From Hydrococcus sp. Prado102 (GTDB lineage: Bacteria > Cyanobacteriota > Cyanobacteriia > Cyanobacteriales > Microcystaceae): DNA of 40,140 bases. The stretch covers positions 1-40,140 of the forward strand of contig JALOOL010000013.1 of the NCBI GenBank assembly GCA_025454425.1. The letters run 5' to 3'. The position numbers and the translations under genes were made by a program. Below, one piece after another: positions 1 through 8,948 of this stretch (positions are counted from its first letter, which is position 1; each line of letters opens with the position of its first letter). The notes below the pieces were generated by a model. That model did no database searches. It saw only the letters and a list, made by a program, of their open reading frames with translations, and was not told the origin of the DNA.

Positions 1-95
1 CCTATGGGCAAAAGTCTTAAGAATTGACGCTTAAGAATGAAAGGATTTTGGATTTTAGATTTTGGATTGAGGAATTTTAGATTTATGCCCATAGG
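1..95. repeat. Possible MITE-like element with terminal inverted repeats
   Basis: A perfect 10-base inverted repeat, CCTATGGGCA at 1-10 and TGCCCATAGG at 86-95, encloses an AT-rich core. The core holds two direct copies of CTTAAGAAT (16-24 and 30-38) and three heptamers ATTTTGG/ATTTTAG/ATTTTGG (45-65). It may be a tiny non-autonomous element or just a repeat-rich spacer. The left flank lies outside the window, so a target-site duplication cannot be checked. Confidence 0.4.
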
Positions 96-122
96 TCTAC
101 TGATTTCCCCAATCCCCAATCG

Positions 123-1961
123 CTAGATAATTGGATTTAAGGCGAGAAATCTGCTTGCTTCTTCAGCTTGCAGCGGTTGGCTGAATCGATATCCCTGCAT
201 TTCTTCGCAATGGAGACGGCGCAAGAGATCGACTTGTTGCTCGGTTTCTACGCCTTCGGCAACTACTCTGAGATTCAAACCGCGTCCCAAGGCAATTAAC
301 GCCGACAGCATCGCAGCATCTTGAGAATCTTCTTTGAGTTCTCGCACGAAAGATTGAGCAATTTTGAGGGTGTGGAAAGGATATTGCTTGAGATGACCTA
401 AAGAAGAACAGCCGATGCCAAAATCATCCATAGAAATATGAACGCCTAACTGTTTTAGCTCATTGAGAACTTGACCCGCTAGCTCGGTGTTTTGGATAAT
501 AGCGTCTTCTGTAATTTCTAATTCCAACAAATGAGGATCGAGTCCAGTTTCCTCTAATACCTGACTCACCATTTTGACAACATCTGGATGTTGTAGCTGT
601 TTGGGAGAAAGGTTAACCGATATGGGTAGTGCAGGCAAACCAAGTTGCTGCCAAGCTAGATTTTGCAAGCAAGCTGTTTTAAGAACCCATTTGCCGATGG
701 GGATAATCAAATCGGTTTCTTCTGCGAGTGGGATAAATTTGCTCGGCGATACTTGCCCGTAGCGCGGATGTTTCCAGCGCAGTAAGGCTTCCATTCCTTG
801 AACTTCTCCGGTGTTAATGTTAACTTGCGGCTGATAGTATACAGAAAACTCTTCTTGTGCGATCGCTTGTGCGAGAACGTTTTTCGCTTTAGATAACTGA
901 GCGGCTTTGGGATCGCTCCCCGGATCTTGCAAATTAGAAGTATGTCCGATTCCTTCTTTATAGCGGCGCAAGTTTTCTGCGGCTTGTTGGAGGAGCGTTT
1001 TAGCATCTATTCCTTCTTGAGGATAAATAGCGATGCCGAGTTTAACTCTCAGTTGCAGATTCTGTCCCGATACTTCAAAGGGTTGCTTGAGAACTTCTAA
1101 AATTCTCTGAGCAATTTTGCTAGCATCTTCAGGACTAGCCATCTGAGGCAAGAGAACCGCAAACTCATCTCCACCCCAGCGAGCGACGATATCTCCAGTA
1201 CGGAAACAAGTATTGAGGCGGTCTGCACAGCATTTTAAGAGTTGGTCGCCGACTGGGTAGCCAAAAGCATCGTTAATACTTTTGAAGCTATCTATATCGA
1301 GTAAAATAATACCGACTAAATTTTGATTTCTCTTAGCATTAGAAAGCGCGATCGAAAGATATTCGTTAAACAAAGTTCGATTGGGCAAATCGGTTAAAAA
1401 ATCGCGAAATGCTTCTTCACGAACCGTTTCTTTGCCGCTAGTTTTGTCGTGTAAAGTACTTGTTAGCGTCATATTGGCCGCACGTAAAGTCGATTTAAAT
1501 GCGGTTACTTCATTCTCCTTTAAAGCCGTAGTCGATTCGCCAATAGTTTGTCCGTGTAGCGTACCATTGCCATTTCTGAGACGGTCGATCGTAATGAGCG
1601 TATCAGATACTTGATTAGCATTGGTGCAGTGGTAGCTAGCATTAACGTTACAGCCAAAGTTAATTAGATCTCCATTTTTGAGTTCTTTGACCAGACATTT
1701 TTCTCCATTAACAAAAATGCCATTAACGCTTTTGTTCCCCTCTAAATCTCCATCCAAAATCCAGTAAGAATAAGTATTGGTTTTAGTATTGAGTCTCCTA
1801 ATTAAAGTAGCGTGTTTGCGAGAAACTTGCTTAGAATTAATCGCAATTGAATTGCTTTTGTGACGACCCATCGAATAGGTAGATTCTTCAAGAGTAATTG
1901 TTCTTCTATATTTTTCGTCTTCAACAACTAAGATGTGAGAACCAGCTTGAAAGTTAACCAT
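123..1961 (-). CDS. FHA-GGDEF-EAL cyclic-di-GMP signalling protein (612 aa)
   Basis: Soluble signalling protein. An N-terminal FHA phosphothreonine-binding domain (about residues 20-105, with GRHKSNS and SRKH) is followed by GGDEF (motif 263-267) and EAL (EALLR from 381). Members make and/or break cyclic-di-GMP. The product-inhibition site RxxD is present (RTGD, 254-257). EAL residues seen are E381, N440, E472, D502/D503, K523 and E559. Two oddities: the helix after the GGDEF sheet, usually ADxAMYxAK, reads AENLRRYKEG (328-337), and LKID reads LKIA (A525). The cyclase half may therefore be weakened or regulatory; this is inference. The ATG has a GAGGT ribosome site 8 bases upstream. The gene lies 51 bases downstream of a longer paralogue on the same strand, probably as an operon from a duplication. 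Confidence 0.9.
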   Translation of the reverse strand: MVNFQAGSHILVVEDEKYRRTITLEESTYSMGRHKSNSIAINSKQVSRKHATLIRRLNTKTNTYSYWILDGDLEGNKSVNGIFVNGEKCLVKELKNGDLINFGCNVNASYHCTNANQVSDTLITIDRLRNGNGTLHGQTIGESTTALKENEVTAFKSTLRAANMTLTSTLHDKTSGKETVREEAFRDFLTDLPNRTLFNEYLSIALSNAKRNQNLVGIILLDIDSFKSINDAFGYPVGDQLLKCCADRLNTCFRTGDIVARWGGDEFAVLLPQMASPEDASKIAQRILEVLKQPFEVSGQNLQLRVKLGIAIYPQEGIDAKTLLQQAAENLRRYKEGIGHTSNLQDPGSDPKAAQLSKAKNVLAQAIAQEEFSVYYQPQVNINTGEVQGMEALLRWKHPRYGQVSPSKFIPLAEETDLIIPIGKWVLKTACLQNLAWQQLGLPALPISVNLSPKQLQHPDVVKMVSQVLEETGLDPHLLELEITEDAIIQNTELAGQVLNELKQLGVHISMDDFGIGCSSLGHLKQYPFHTLKIAQSFVRELKEDSQDAAMLSALIALGRGLNLRVVAEGVETEQQVDLLRRLHCEEMQGYRFSQPLQAEEASRFLALNPII

Positions 1962-2012
1962 TTTTTTTACCTCGTTTTTAATAGATAGTTTTTGTATTTA
2001 TTTGTTGTAAAG

Positions 2013-4148
2013 TTAAACCGCCATTTTTTCTCGACAAGCAAGAAAATTGATTAAGTCTTCTGCTTTTAAAGGTTTGCTCAACCAATATCCCTGTATGGCT
2101 TCACATTGGAGAGTGCGTAATAAATCGGCTTGCTGCTGCGTTTCTACGCCTTCTGCAATAACTCTGAGATTCAACCCGCGTCCCAAGGCGATCGCGGCGG
2201 AAACTATCGCTGTGTCGCGGGAATCTTCTGTAAGATCTCGAACGAAAGATTGGTCGATTTTGAGGGTATGAAAAGGAAATTGTTTGAGATAGCCGAGTGA
2301 TGAATAACCCGTCCCAAAATCGTCCATCGAAATGCGAATGCCGAGTTGCTGCAACCGCTCTAACGTCCAACGCGCCAAGTTTACATTTTGTACGAGCGTG
2401 GTTTCTGTAATTTCTAATTCCAACCATTGGGGATCGAGTTCGGTTTCTTGAAGGACTTGCGCTACCATCTCGACTAGGTTGGCATACTGGAATTGCCTAG
2501 CAGAAAGGTTGACCGAGACTTTTAGGGGGGGCAAACCAGCTTTTTGTAAGGCTTTATTTTGGGCGCAAGCTGTTTTGAGTACCCATTCTCCAATCGGAAC
2601 GATTAATCCGTTGTCTTCAGCTAGTGGGATAAATTTGGCTGGCGAGATTAAGCCTAATTCGGGATGATGCCAGCGAATTAGAGCTTCTATTCCCAAAATT
2701 TGACCCGTAGCAAGCTCTAGTTGGGGTTGATAGCACAAGAATAATTGCTCTTTAGAAATTGCTTGATGTAGTTGATGTTCGAGTCTCAACCACTCCGATA
2801 CTTGCGAGGTCATGGTCGAGCTATAGAATTGATAGCGATCGCGACCTTTTTCTTTTGCCCGATAGACAGCAGCATCGGCGTTTTTAAGCAAGGCTTCGGG
2901 ATCTTCGCCATCTTGGGGATAAACAGCGATCCCAAGGCTACACTTAACGTAGAGTTGATGTTCGCCGACTTCAAAGGGTTGTTTGATTTCTTCTAGTAGT
3001 TTTTGCGCGAGTTTGGCGGTTTCCTCAACGCATTTGATATGAGGTAGTAGAATGGTAAATTCATCGCCGCCCCAACGAGCTAAGGTATCGCCACCGCGCA
3101 GACAGGTATGCAGGCGTTTAGCAAACAGTTGTAAAATGCGATCGCCCGTGCTATGTCCTAATGTATCGTTGATCTTTTTGAAGTTGTCGAGGTCGAGAAA
3201 AATCGCTGCCATTTGAGCTTGATTGCGATGGGCATTGGCGATCGCTAATGCTAGCTGTTCTTGAAACAAAGCACGGTTGGGCAAATCGGTCAGTGTGTCG
3301 TGAAATGCTTGATATTGCAAGATCTCTTCGGCGCGTTTGCGTTCGGTAATATCGAAGATATAACTTCTAATTAGTTGGCTTTCTGATAAATAATGAACGT
3401 GCTGTTCAAAAATTTCTTCTTCTACTTTGACTTCGCGGATTAATAAGTTTCCGTTGCGATGGTCGTTTTTTTCTAGTAAGTCTTTGAGGATGGGATGATC
3501 TAACTTAAGACGATCCAGTTTAGGAAATTTTAAACTGGCTGCTGAATTTAAATAAGTGATATTTCCTTCCCAATTAATTTCAATAATTGGATTGGGGCTT
3601 AACTCGACTAATGAAGCTAGTTTGGCTAAATCGTAACGATGGTTGTCTTCTGAGCTAATAATTTGAGTTTGTTTAAATTGTTCTCTAGAAAAATTATAAG
3701 AAGTTGATTTATCTATACCGACTTGGCGATTGATGAGGCGCTCGGCTTTGCCGCTGCTTGGAGAAGCATCGCCCTGAGAATTATCCGAAGTGTTATTAAC
3801 AATGTAATAACTCATTCTAATATCGTCGGATAAGTTAATTAAATCTCCATGCTTGAGTTCGTGTTCGTCACATTTTCTGCCGTTGACAAAAATACCATTT
3901 TTACTTTTATTTCCCTCTAAGTCTCCATCAATAATCAAAAAGGAATCGTTGTTGTCTATCGCTTCATTTTTTCTTACAATAGTGGCATGTTTGCGAGATA
4001 ATTTTTGAGAAAAGATGACAATTGAATTGCCTGTATTTCGACCGATTGAGTAAATAGAATCTTCGAGAGAAACTGTTTGTCTAAAATTAGGGGCATCAAT
4101 TACCAAGATGTGATTAACTTTTTTTAGATTGTCTACTAGGGCTAACAT
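2013..4148 (-). CDS. FHA-PAS-GGDEF-EAL cyclic-di-GMP signalling protein (711 aa)
   Basis: Longer paralogue of the next gene downstream. The order is FHA (about residues 10-120), a PAS-like sensor segment (about 185-275, ending in the typical DITERKRAEE), GGDEF with WGGDEF intact and RxxD (RGGD) before it, and EAL (EALIRWHHP, SVNLSARQ, LEITET, MDDFGTGYSS, LKIDQSFV, AEGVET), all canonical. Both activities could be present. The frame is open to a TTG at 4205, but the ATG at 4148 has AGGA about 9 bases upstream and matches the start of the paralogue, so I chose it. The FHA domain suggests input from a Ser/Thr kinase; no kinase lies in the window. Confidence 0.9.
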   Translation of the reverse strand: MLALVDNLKKVNHILVIDAPNFRQTVSLEDSIYSIGRNTGNSIVIFSQKLSRKHATIVRKNEAIDNNDSFLIIDGDLEGNKSKNGIFVNGRKCDEHELKHGDLINLSDDIRMSYYIVNNTSDNSQGDASPSSGKAERLINRQVGIDKSTSYNFSREQFKQTQIISSEDNHRYDLAKLASLVELSPNPIIEINWEGNITYLNSAASLKFPKLDRLKLDHPILKDLLEKNDHRNGNLLIREVKVEEEIFEQHVHYLSESQLIRSYIFDITERKRAEEILQYQAFHDTLTDLPNRALFQEQLALAIANAHRNQAQMAAIFLDLDNFKKINDTLGHSTGDRILQLFAKRLHTCLRGGDTLARWGGDEFTILLPHIKCVEETAKLAQKLLEEIKQPFEVGEHQLYVKCSLGIAVYPQDGEDPEALLKNADAAVYRAKEKGRDRYQFYSSTMTSQVSEWLRLEHQLHQAISKEQLFLCYQPQLELATGQILGIEALIRWHHPELGLISPAKFIPLAEDNGLIVPIGEWVLKTACAQNKALQKAGLPPLKVSVNLSARQFQYANLVEMVAQVLQETELDPQWLELEITETTLVQNVNLARWTLERLQQLGIRISMDDFGTGYSSLGYLKQFPFHTLKIDQSFVRDLTEDSRDTAIVSAAIALGRGLNLRVIAEGVETQQQADLLRTLQCEAIQGYWLSKPLKAEDLINFLACREKMAV

Positions 4149-4300
4149 CTTGAATTGTCCTGAAAAATAGGGTTTTGAAGGAAGGCTGGGAATTAGCGCT
4201 CCCAAACGTTGGTTTCTAATATAAGATTGCCGCCTTTAAGAAGATCGTTCAATGACAGTTGTCACTCGCGATTGCGATCGCGATCGCATATCATAAAAAT

Positions 4301-5215
4301 ATGAAACTTCGACCGAGAAGAACTTCAACCAAAACTCGCGCTCACAAGCATCCTATCGTGCAAGTTAAAATGCAAGACGGACGGTTTCAAATCGTCGGAC
4401 TTGGCGCTTGGTACTCGTACTGGCGCGATCCCTATCACATGATGCTCACGATTCCTTGGTGGGGATTCTTTCTGGTCATCTCGCTCGCCTTTCTGCTCGT
4501 CAACACCTTCTTTGCCTTGTTATATCTAGCAGGTGGAGATTGTTTGGCTGGGGCGCGTCCGGGGTCTTTTGAGGATGCGTTTTTCTTTAGCGTTCAAACT
4601 TTGGCAACAATTGGCTATGGGGTTTTTTCACCCAAAAATACTTATGCCAATATTATCGTGACGTTTGAGGCGATTATAAGTTTGTTAGCGGTCGCGGTAG
4701 TGACGGGATTGGCTTTTGCACGCTTCTCGCTTCCTAAAGCTCGCGTTCTCTTCAGTAAGAATGTCGTTATTACTTCCTATAATGGCGTTCCTACCTTAAT
4801 GTTTCGAGCGGCAAACCAGCGGCGCAACCTAATTTTAGAAGCACAGCTACAAGTTTATTTGATGCGCGATGAAGTGAGCGATGAAGAACACTTTATGCGT
4901 CGGATTTACGACCTCAAATTGCTCCGACACAGATCGCCGAGTTTTGCGCTTTCGTGGTCGGTGATGCACCTTATCGACCGAGATAGTCCTCTTTATGGCG
5001 CTACCCCAGAATCGTTATTTGAGAACAAGACGACTCTGGTCGTTTCCCTAAGCGGCGTTGACGAAACCGTCGCTCAGGCGCTTCATACCCGTTATATTTA
5101 TGCCGCTCAAGATATTCTCTGGAACCATCGATTTGTTGATGTGGTTCGCGACGCTCCCAACGGCGATCGCTATATCGACTACAATCATTTTCACGATGTT
5201 ATCGCGCTCGAATGA
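4301..5215 (+). CDS. Inward-rectifier (Kir/KirBac-type) potassium channel
   Basis: Membrane potassium channel of the Kir family, about 304 aa. It has an amphipathic slide helix (WRDPYHMML, residues 41-49), TM1 about 52-76, a pore helix and the selectivity filter TIGYG at 103-107, TM2 about 119-141, and a C-terminal cytoplasmic beta-rich Kir domain (from about 148, RVLFSKN onward). The length is normal for KirBac proteins. The frame is open from a TTG at 4259, but the first 14 codons are mostly HIP1 sequence and the ATG at 4301 begins a basic N-terminus, so 4301 is preferred. It diverges from the c-di-GMP genes and converges on smc with a 35-base gap. The ligand cannot be told from sequence. 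Confidence 0.88.
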   Translation: MKLRPRRTSTKTRAHKHPIVQVKMQDGRFQIVGLGAWYSYWRDPYHMMLTIPWWGFFLVISLAFLLVNTFFALLYLAGGDCLAGARPGSFEDAFFFSVQTLATIGYGVFSPKNTYANIIVTFEAIISLLAVAVVTGLAFARFSLPKARVLFSKNVVITSYNGVPTLMFRAANQRRNLILEAQLQVYLMRDEVSDEEHFMRRIYDLKLLRHRSPSFALSWSVMHLIDRDSPLYGATPESLFENKTTLVVSLSGVDETVAQALHTRYIYAAQDILWNHRFVDVVRDAPNGDRYIDYNHFHDVIALE

Positions 5216-5250
5216 ATACTGCGATCGCGATTTTCAATGTAAAAACAATT

Positions 5251-8200
5251 TTATAATTTAATTCCTAATACTTGAGTATGAGCGCCTCTTGCTTGGGTTA
5301 CGCCAATCGTTCGTTCGGATGCCTCAATCATCGGTCGGCGCAAACTAACAACAATAAATTGTGCTTGTTGTGCTTGATGTCGGATCATTTTAGATAATTT
5401 TTCTACATTTGCTCCATCTAAAAACATATCTACTTCATCAAAAGCATAAAACGGCGAAGGACGATATCTTTGTAGAGCAAAAATGAAGCTGAGTGCGGTT
5501 AGAGATTTTTCTCCCCCAGACATAGAACTCAATCTTTGTACGGGTTTTCCTTTGGGATGAGCGACGAGATTTAAACCGCCATTAAAGGGGTCTTCGGGAT
5601 CGTCTAATTGTAGATAGCCATCCCCATCAGAAAGCGTAGCAAAAATGTTTTGAAAGTTTTCATTAACGGCATCGAAGGCTTCTTTAAAAGAACGATATCG
5701 TAAAGTTGTAAAGTTTTCTACTCGCAATAATAATTCCGTTCTTTCCGCTTCTAAAGTCGCTAGCTTATCGGATAGTTCCTGCAATCTTTCTTGAGTGCGT
5801 TCGTGTTCTTCTAGCGCCAACATATTGACGGGTTCCATTGCTTCGAGGCGCTTTTGTCCGTTGCGGATTTCTTGTTGGAGTTGTTCGAGAAGTTGGGCGA
5901 TCGATTTTGATTCTTCTTCTAAGTTCGTTAGTAAAGGAATTTCGGGTAAGGGATCTGGAAGTTCTATTTGTTGTTCTTGAATCTGCGTTTGTAAGGTTTC
6001 GAGGGATGCTTGCTTTTCCTGTTGAGTTTCTTGAAGTTTTTGTAATTTCCAAGTAAAACTTTGCTGTTTCTCTTGTAATTCTCTTAAAGCCATTTCAGCG
6101 CGATCGCGTTCTTGTTTTGTTTCTCCCAATCGTTGGGAGAGTTGCTTTAATAATTCTTCAGTTTGGGCAATAGTGCGATCGCTTTCTACAATCAGATTTT
6201 CAACTTCTGCTTTTTGTCTATTGCATTCTACCTCTTCTTTTTGATACTCTTCTATCCGTCGAATCGAATCGCTAATTTTCTCTTCTAGCTGTCGATCTTT
6301 ATTTTGAAAATCTTTGTAATCTTCTTGCGCTTGACGCAAAGCTTGTTCTCGTTCTTGTAATTGAATTTCTTGCGTTTTAATTAGAGTCTGAATTTTTTGC
6401 CATTCGCTATGGGCCTGCGACTGTTCTAATTCCTCCAAACGACGCTGCTGCTGTTGTAATTCGGCTTCGAGTACGGGAAGTTCCGCCGATAAAATTTGTG
6501 TACCATGGTACACATTTTCAAGTTCTCGGCGATGACCGAGTAATTGCAGGGTTAACTCTTCTCTTTGGCAAGTTAGTCGCTGAACGTCTTTTTGTAATTG
6601 TTCTAAGCGTAATTGCTGTTCTCTCGCTTCTTGTCGCGTTTCTGTTAAGTCTTGTGTTAACTTCTTGACTAATAACGATTTTTGTAAAATTTGTTGTTCG
6701 CCGCGAGATAAAATCTGTTCGATTTCTGCGAGTCGCTGTCTGAGGCTTTCAACTTCTTGCGAATCACTATTAGCGGACGTACCAAAACGAATTGAGGAAC
6801 GACTTGGTTGACTTCCTCCGGTCATTGCACCGCTGCTTTCGAGGAGTTCTCCGTCTAACGTGACGATGCGATTTTTGCCCAAATGAGGACGCGCATCGTT
6901 GAGATTTTCAAAGACAACGGTACTCCCGAAGACGTAGAGAAAAATATTGCGATAGCGAGGGTTGCATTGGACTAAATCGACGGCTGGATTGATAAAACCT
7001 TTGGCATAGCGCATAGCTACCGTGTCATTAAAACGGGGAGGCTGAATTTTGTTGAGGGGTAGAAAAGTAGCGCGTCCCGCCCGTTTTTGTTTTAATAACT
7101 CTATGCCTGATGCTGCTACGCGATCGTCTTCGACAACGACATATCCCAATCTTCCCCCGGCGGCTATTTCTAAGGCTAATTGGTAGCGGGGATCGACTTG
7201 TCCGAGTTGGGCAACTAATCCGCATACTCCCGATAGATCGGATTGGAGTATTATTTGAGTAGCATAGGTTCCTTGTGCCTCTTGTTGCGCTTGTTTGGTG
7301 GCTTCTAGTTTGTCGAGTTGGCGCTGTTTTTCCCGTTGTTCTTTGAGGAGGCGGGTTTGGGTGTCTTGTGCGATGCTGCGTTCTTGTTCGGCGGCGGTTA
7401 ATTGTTGTGCTAGAGTATGAATGCGTTCTTGGGAAGCAGTATTTTGAGTAAATAAGTTAGCGATATCGGTTTGTTTGGTAGCAAGTTCTTGTTCGGTGGC
7501 TTGCAAGCGCTGACTTTGTTCTTCAATGGTTTTTTGAAGCTGGTTATGGCGTTCGCTGAGTTTGGCGTGTTCGGTACGTTGGGGGTTAAGCGTTTGCTGG
7601 AGATGGCTAATTTTGCGGCTGAGGGCGGTTTGTTCTTGCACCCAGGCTTCGGAAGCCTGCGCGATCGCGTTGGCTTGTTCTCGGCTTTTTTGCAGGGTTT
7701 CTTGGGCTTGGTTCCGCTGTTCGATTAAATTAGGTATTGTTTCTCGTTCGAGTTGGTTTTTCTCTTGCGCGACGCGAACTTGCGTTTGTCGGTATTGTTC
7801 GCTTTCGCCCTTTGCGCGATCGCGATTCGTTTGGATTTGTTGCGTAGCTAAAGTTAACTCCTGCTGTCGCTGTTGGAGTTGGTGGCGTTTGGCTTTTTGG
7901 GTGGCGAGTTGGGAAGCAACCGATAGCTGTTCGTCTTCGCCTAATGCTTTGACGCGACTGTTGAGGCGATCGCATTCGCTGCTTGCATGGCTAATTTGCG
8001 CGGCGATTTCTTCGAGTTGTTGACCTAGCTTAACTTTTTCGGTTTCTCCTGCTGCAATTTGCGCTTGCAATTGTCGTTCTTTTTCTTGGTGCGATCGCCA
8101 AATTAAAACAATTTCCCATTGCTGTTTTTCTTGAATAGTTAGTTTTAATTTCTTATATTTTTCGGCTTTGATGCGATCCGATGCCAAACGTTCGAGCGAT

Positions 8201-8874
8201 CGCTGTAATTCTTGTTCTATAATCTGATATCTCTCTTCTCTTTCTCGAACCGATTCGAGGGTATCTTTGGTTTTTTCAATTTTGCGATCGAACTCTGCTA
8301 CGCCTGCTAGTTCGTCGATAATCTCTCGTCTCTCCCGCGAGTTCATGGTAATGATGCGGGTAACATCCCCTTGCAAAACGACGTTATAGCCTTCGGGATA
8401 GATTCGCAGGCGATTTAGTTGTTCGTGCAATTCGGTAGCATTACAAGGTTCGCCATTGATGTAATAAGTCGAAGAGTAGGTTCCTGCTTTGGTAACTCGC
8501 AAGCGTCGCGTTACCGTCCATTCGTTACTGGTTGTTGGTTGATGTTCGTTGTTATTTTCTTGCGATTCCTCAGATGGGGATAAATCTTGCTTCCCTACCT
8601 CTGCAAGATCCGATATATCAAAGGTGACAGAAACGCTAGCTTCAGAGGTATTGCGATTGCTGCTATTGTTGTTATTGATTAAATCTGGCAAGCGTTCTGC
8701 ACGCATTCCCTTAGAAGTCGCCAGACCCAAACAAAATAATAGCGCGTCTAGAATATTAGATTTCCCAGAACCGTTGGGGCCAGAAACAACCGTAAACCCA
8801 GGCAAAAAAGGAACTGGGGTCGTACCGCCAAACGATTTAAAGTGGGACAATTCCACGCGCTTGATATAAACCAT
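5251..8874 (-). CDS. smc: Chromosome segregation ATPase SMC (1207 aa)
   Basis: Bacterial SMC, the condensin ATPase that with ScpA/ScpB organises and separates chromosomes. Walker A GPNGSGKSN is at 32-40. Two long glutamine-rich coiled-coil arms surround a hinge (about 540-680, around GVCGLVAQL). The C-terminal head has the signature SGGEKS (from 1119) and Walker B with D1146/E1147 in FDEVDMFLD. A serine/asparagine-rich insert follows the Walker A region, around residues 70-125. Full length for the family. ScpA and ScpB are not in the window. It starts at ATG 8874, divergent from the Fic gene across 74 bases. An 18-base perfect palindrome lies inside the gene at 6497-6514. Confidence 0.97.
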   Translation of the reverse strand: MVYIKRVELSHFKSFGGTTPVPFLPGFTVVSGPNGSGKSNILDALLFCLGLATSKGMRAERLPDLINNNNSSNRNTSEASVSVTFDISDLAEVGKQDLSPSEESQENNNEHQPTTSNEWTVTRRLRVTKAGTYSSTYYINGEPCNATELHEQLNRLRIYPEGYNVVLQGDVTRIITMNSRERREIIDELAGVAEFDRKIEKTKDTLESVREREERYQIIEQELQRSLERLASDRIKAEKYKKLKLTIQEKQQWEIVLIWRSHQEKERQLQAQIAAGETEKVKLGQQLEEIAAQISHASSECDRLNSRVKALGEDEQLSVASQLATQKAKRHQLQQRQQELTLATQQIQTNRDRAKGESEQYRQTQVRVAQEKNQLERETIPNLIEQRNQAQETLQKSREQANAIAQASEAWVQEQTALSRKISHLQQTLNPQRTEHAKLSERHNQLQKTIEEQSQRLQATEQELATKQTDIANLFTQNTASQERIHTLAQQLTAAEQERSIAQDTQTRLLKEQREKQRQLDKLEATKQAQQEAQGTYATQIILQSDLSGVCGLVAQLGQVDPRYQLALEIAAGGRLGYVVVEDDRVAASGIELLKQKRAGRATFLPLNKIQPPRFNDTVAMRYAKGFINPAVDLVQCNPRYRNIFLYVFGSTVVFENLNDARPHLGKNRIVTLDGELLESSGAMTGGSQPSRSSIRFGTSANSDSQEVESLRQRLAEIEQILSRGEQQILQKSLLVKKLTQDLTETRQEAREQQLRLEQLQKDVQRLTCQREELTLQLLGHRRELENVYHGTQILSAELPVLEAELQQQQRRLEELEQSQAHSEWQKIQTLIKTQEIQLQEREQALRQAQEDYKDFQNKDRQLEEKISDSIRRIEEYQKEEVECNRQKAEVENLIVESDRTIAQTEELLKQLSQRLGETKQERDRAEMALRELQEKQQSFTWKLQKLQETQQEKQASLETLQTQIQEQQIELPDPLPEIPLLTNLEEESKSIAQLLEQLQQEIRNGQKRLEAMEPVNMLALEEHERTQERLQELSDKLATLEAERTELLLRVENFTTLRYRSFKEAFDAVNENFQNIFATLSDGDGYLQLDDPEDPFNGGLNLVAHPKGKPVQRLSSMSGGEKSLTALSFIFALQRYRPSPFYAFDEVDMFLDGANVEKLSKMIRHQAQQAQFIVVSLRRPMIEASERTIGVTQARGAHTQVLGIKL
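6497..6514. repeat. 18-base perfect palindrome inside smc
   Basis: TGTGTACCATGGTACACA reads the same on both strands and encodes part of the second coiled-coil arm of SMC (around ENVYHGTQ). It may be chance or a protein-binding or repeat site; no function is claimed. Confidence 0.6.
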
Positions 8875-8948
8875 GCAATATGCACCAAAATGTGCTAGAT
8901 GAGGAGGGTTTTATTTTGTATTAGTTTAGCAATAGGTGACAGCTTAGG

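Noticed and set aside
7562-8023. 153-codon plus-strand frame opposite smc
   Set aside because: It is antisense to the SMC coiled coil and is rich in Ser, Cys, Trp and Arg, as expected of the complement of Gln/Glu codons. No domain and no ribosome site.
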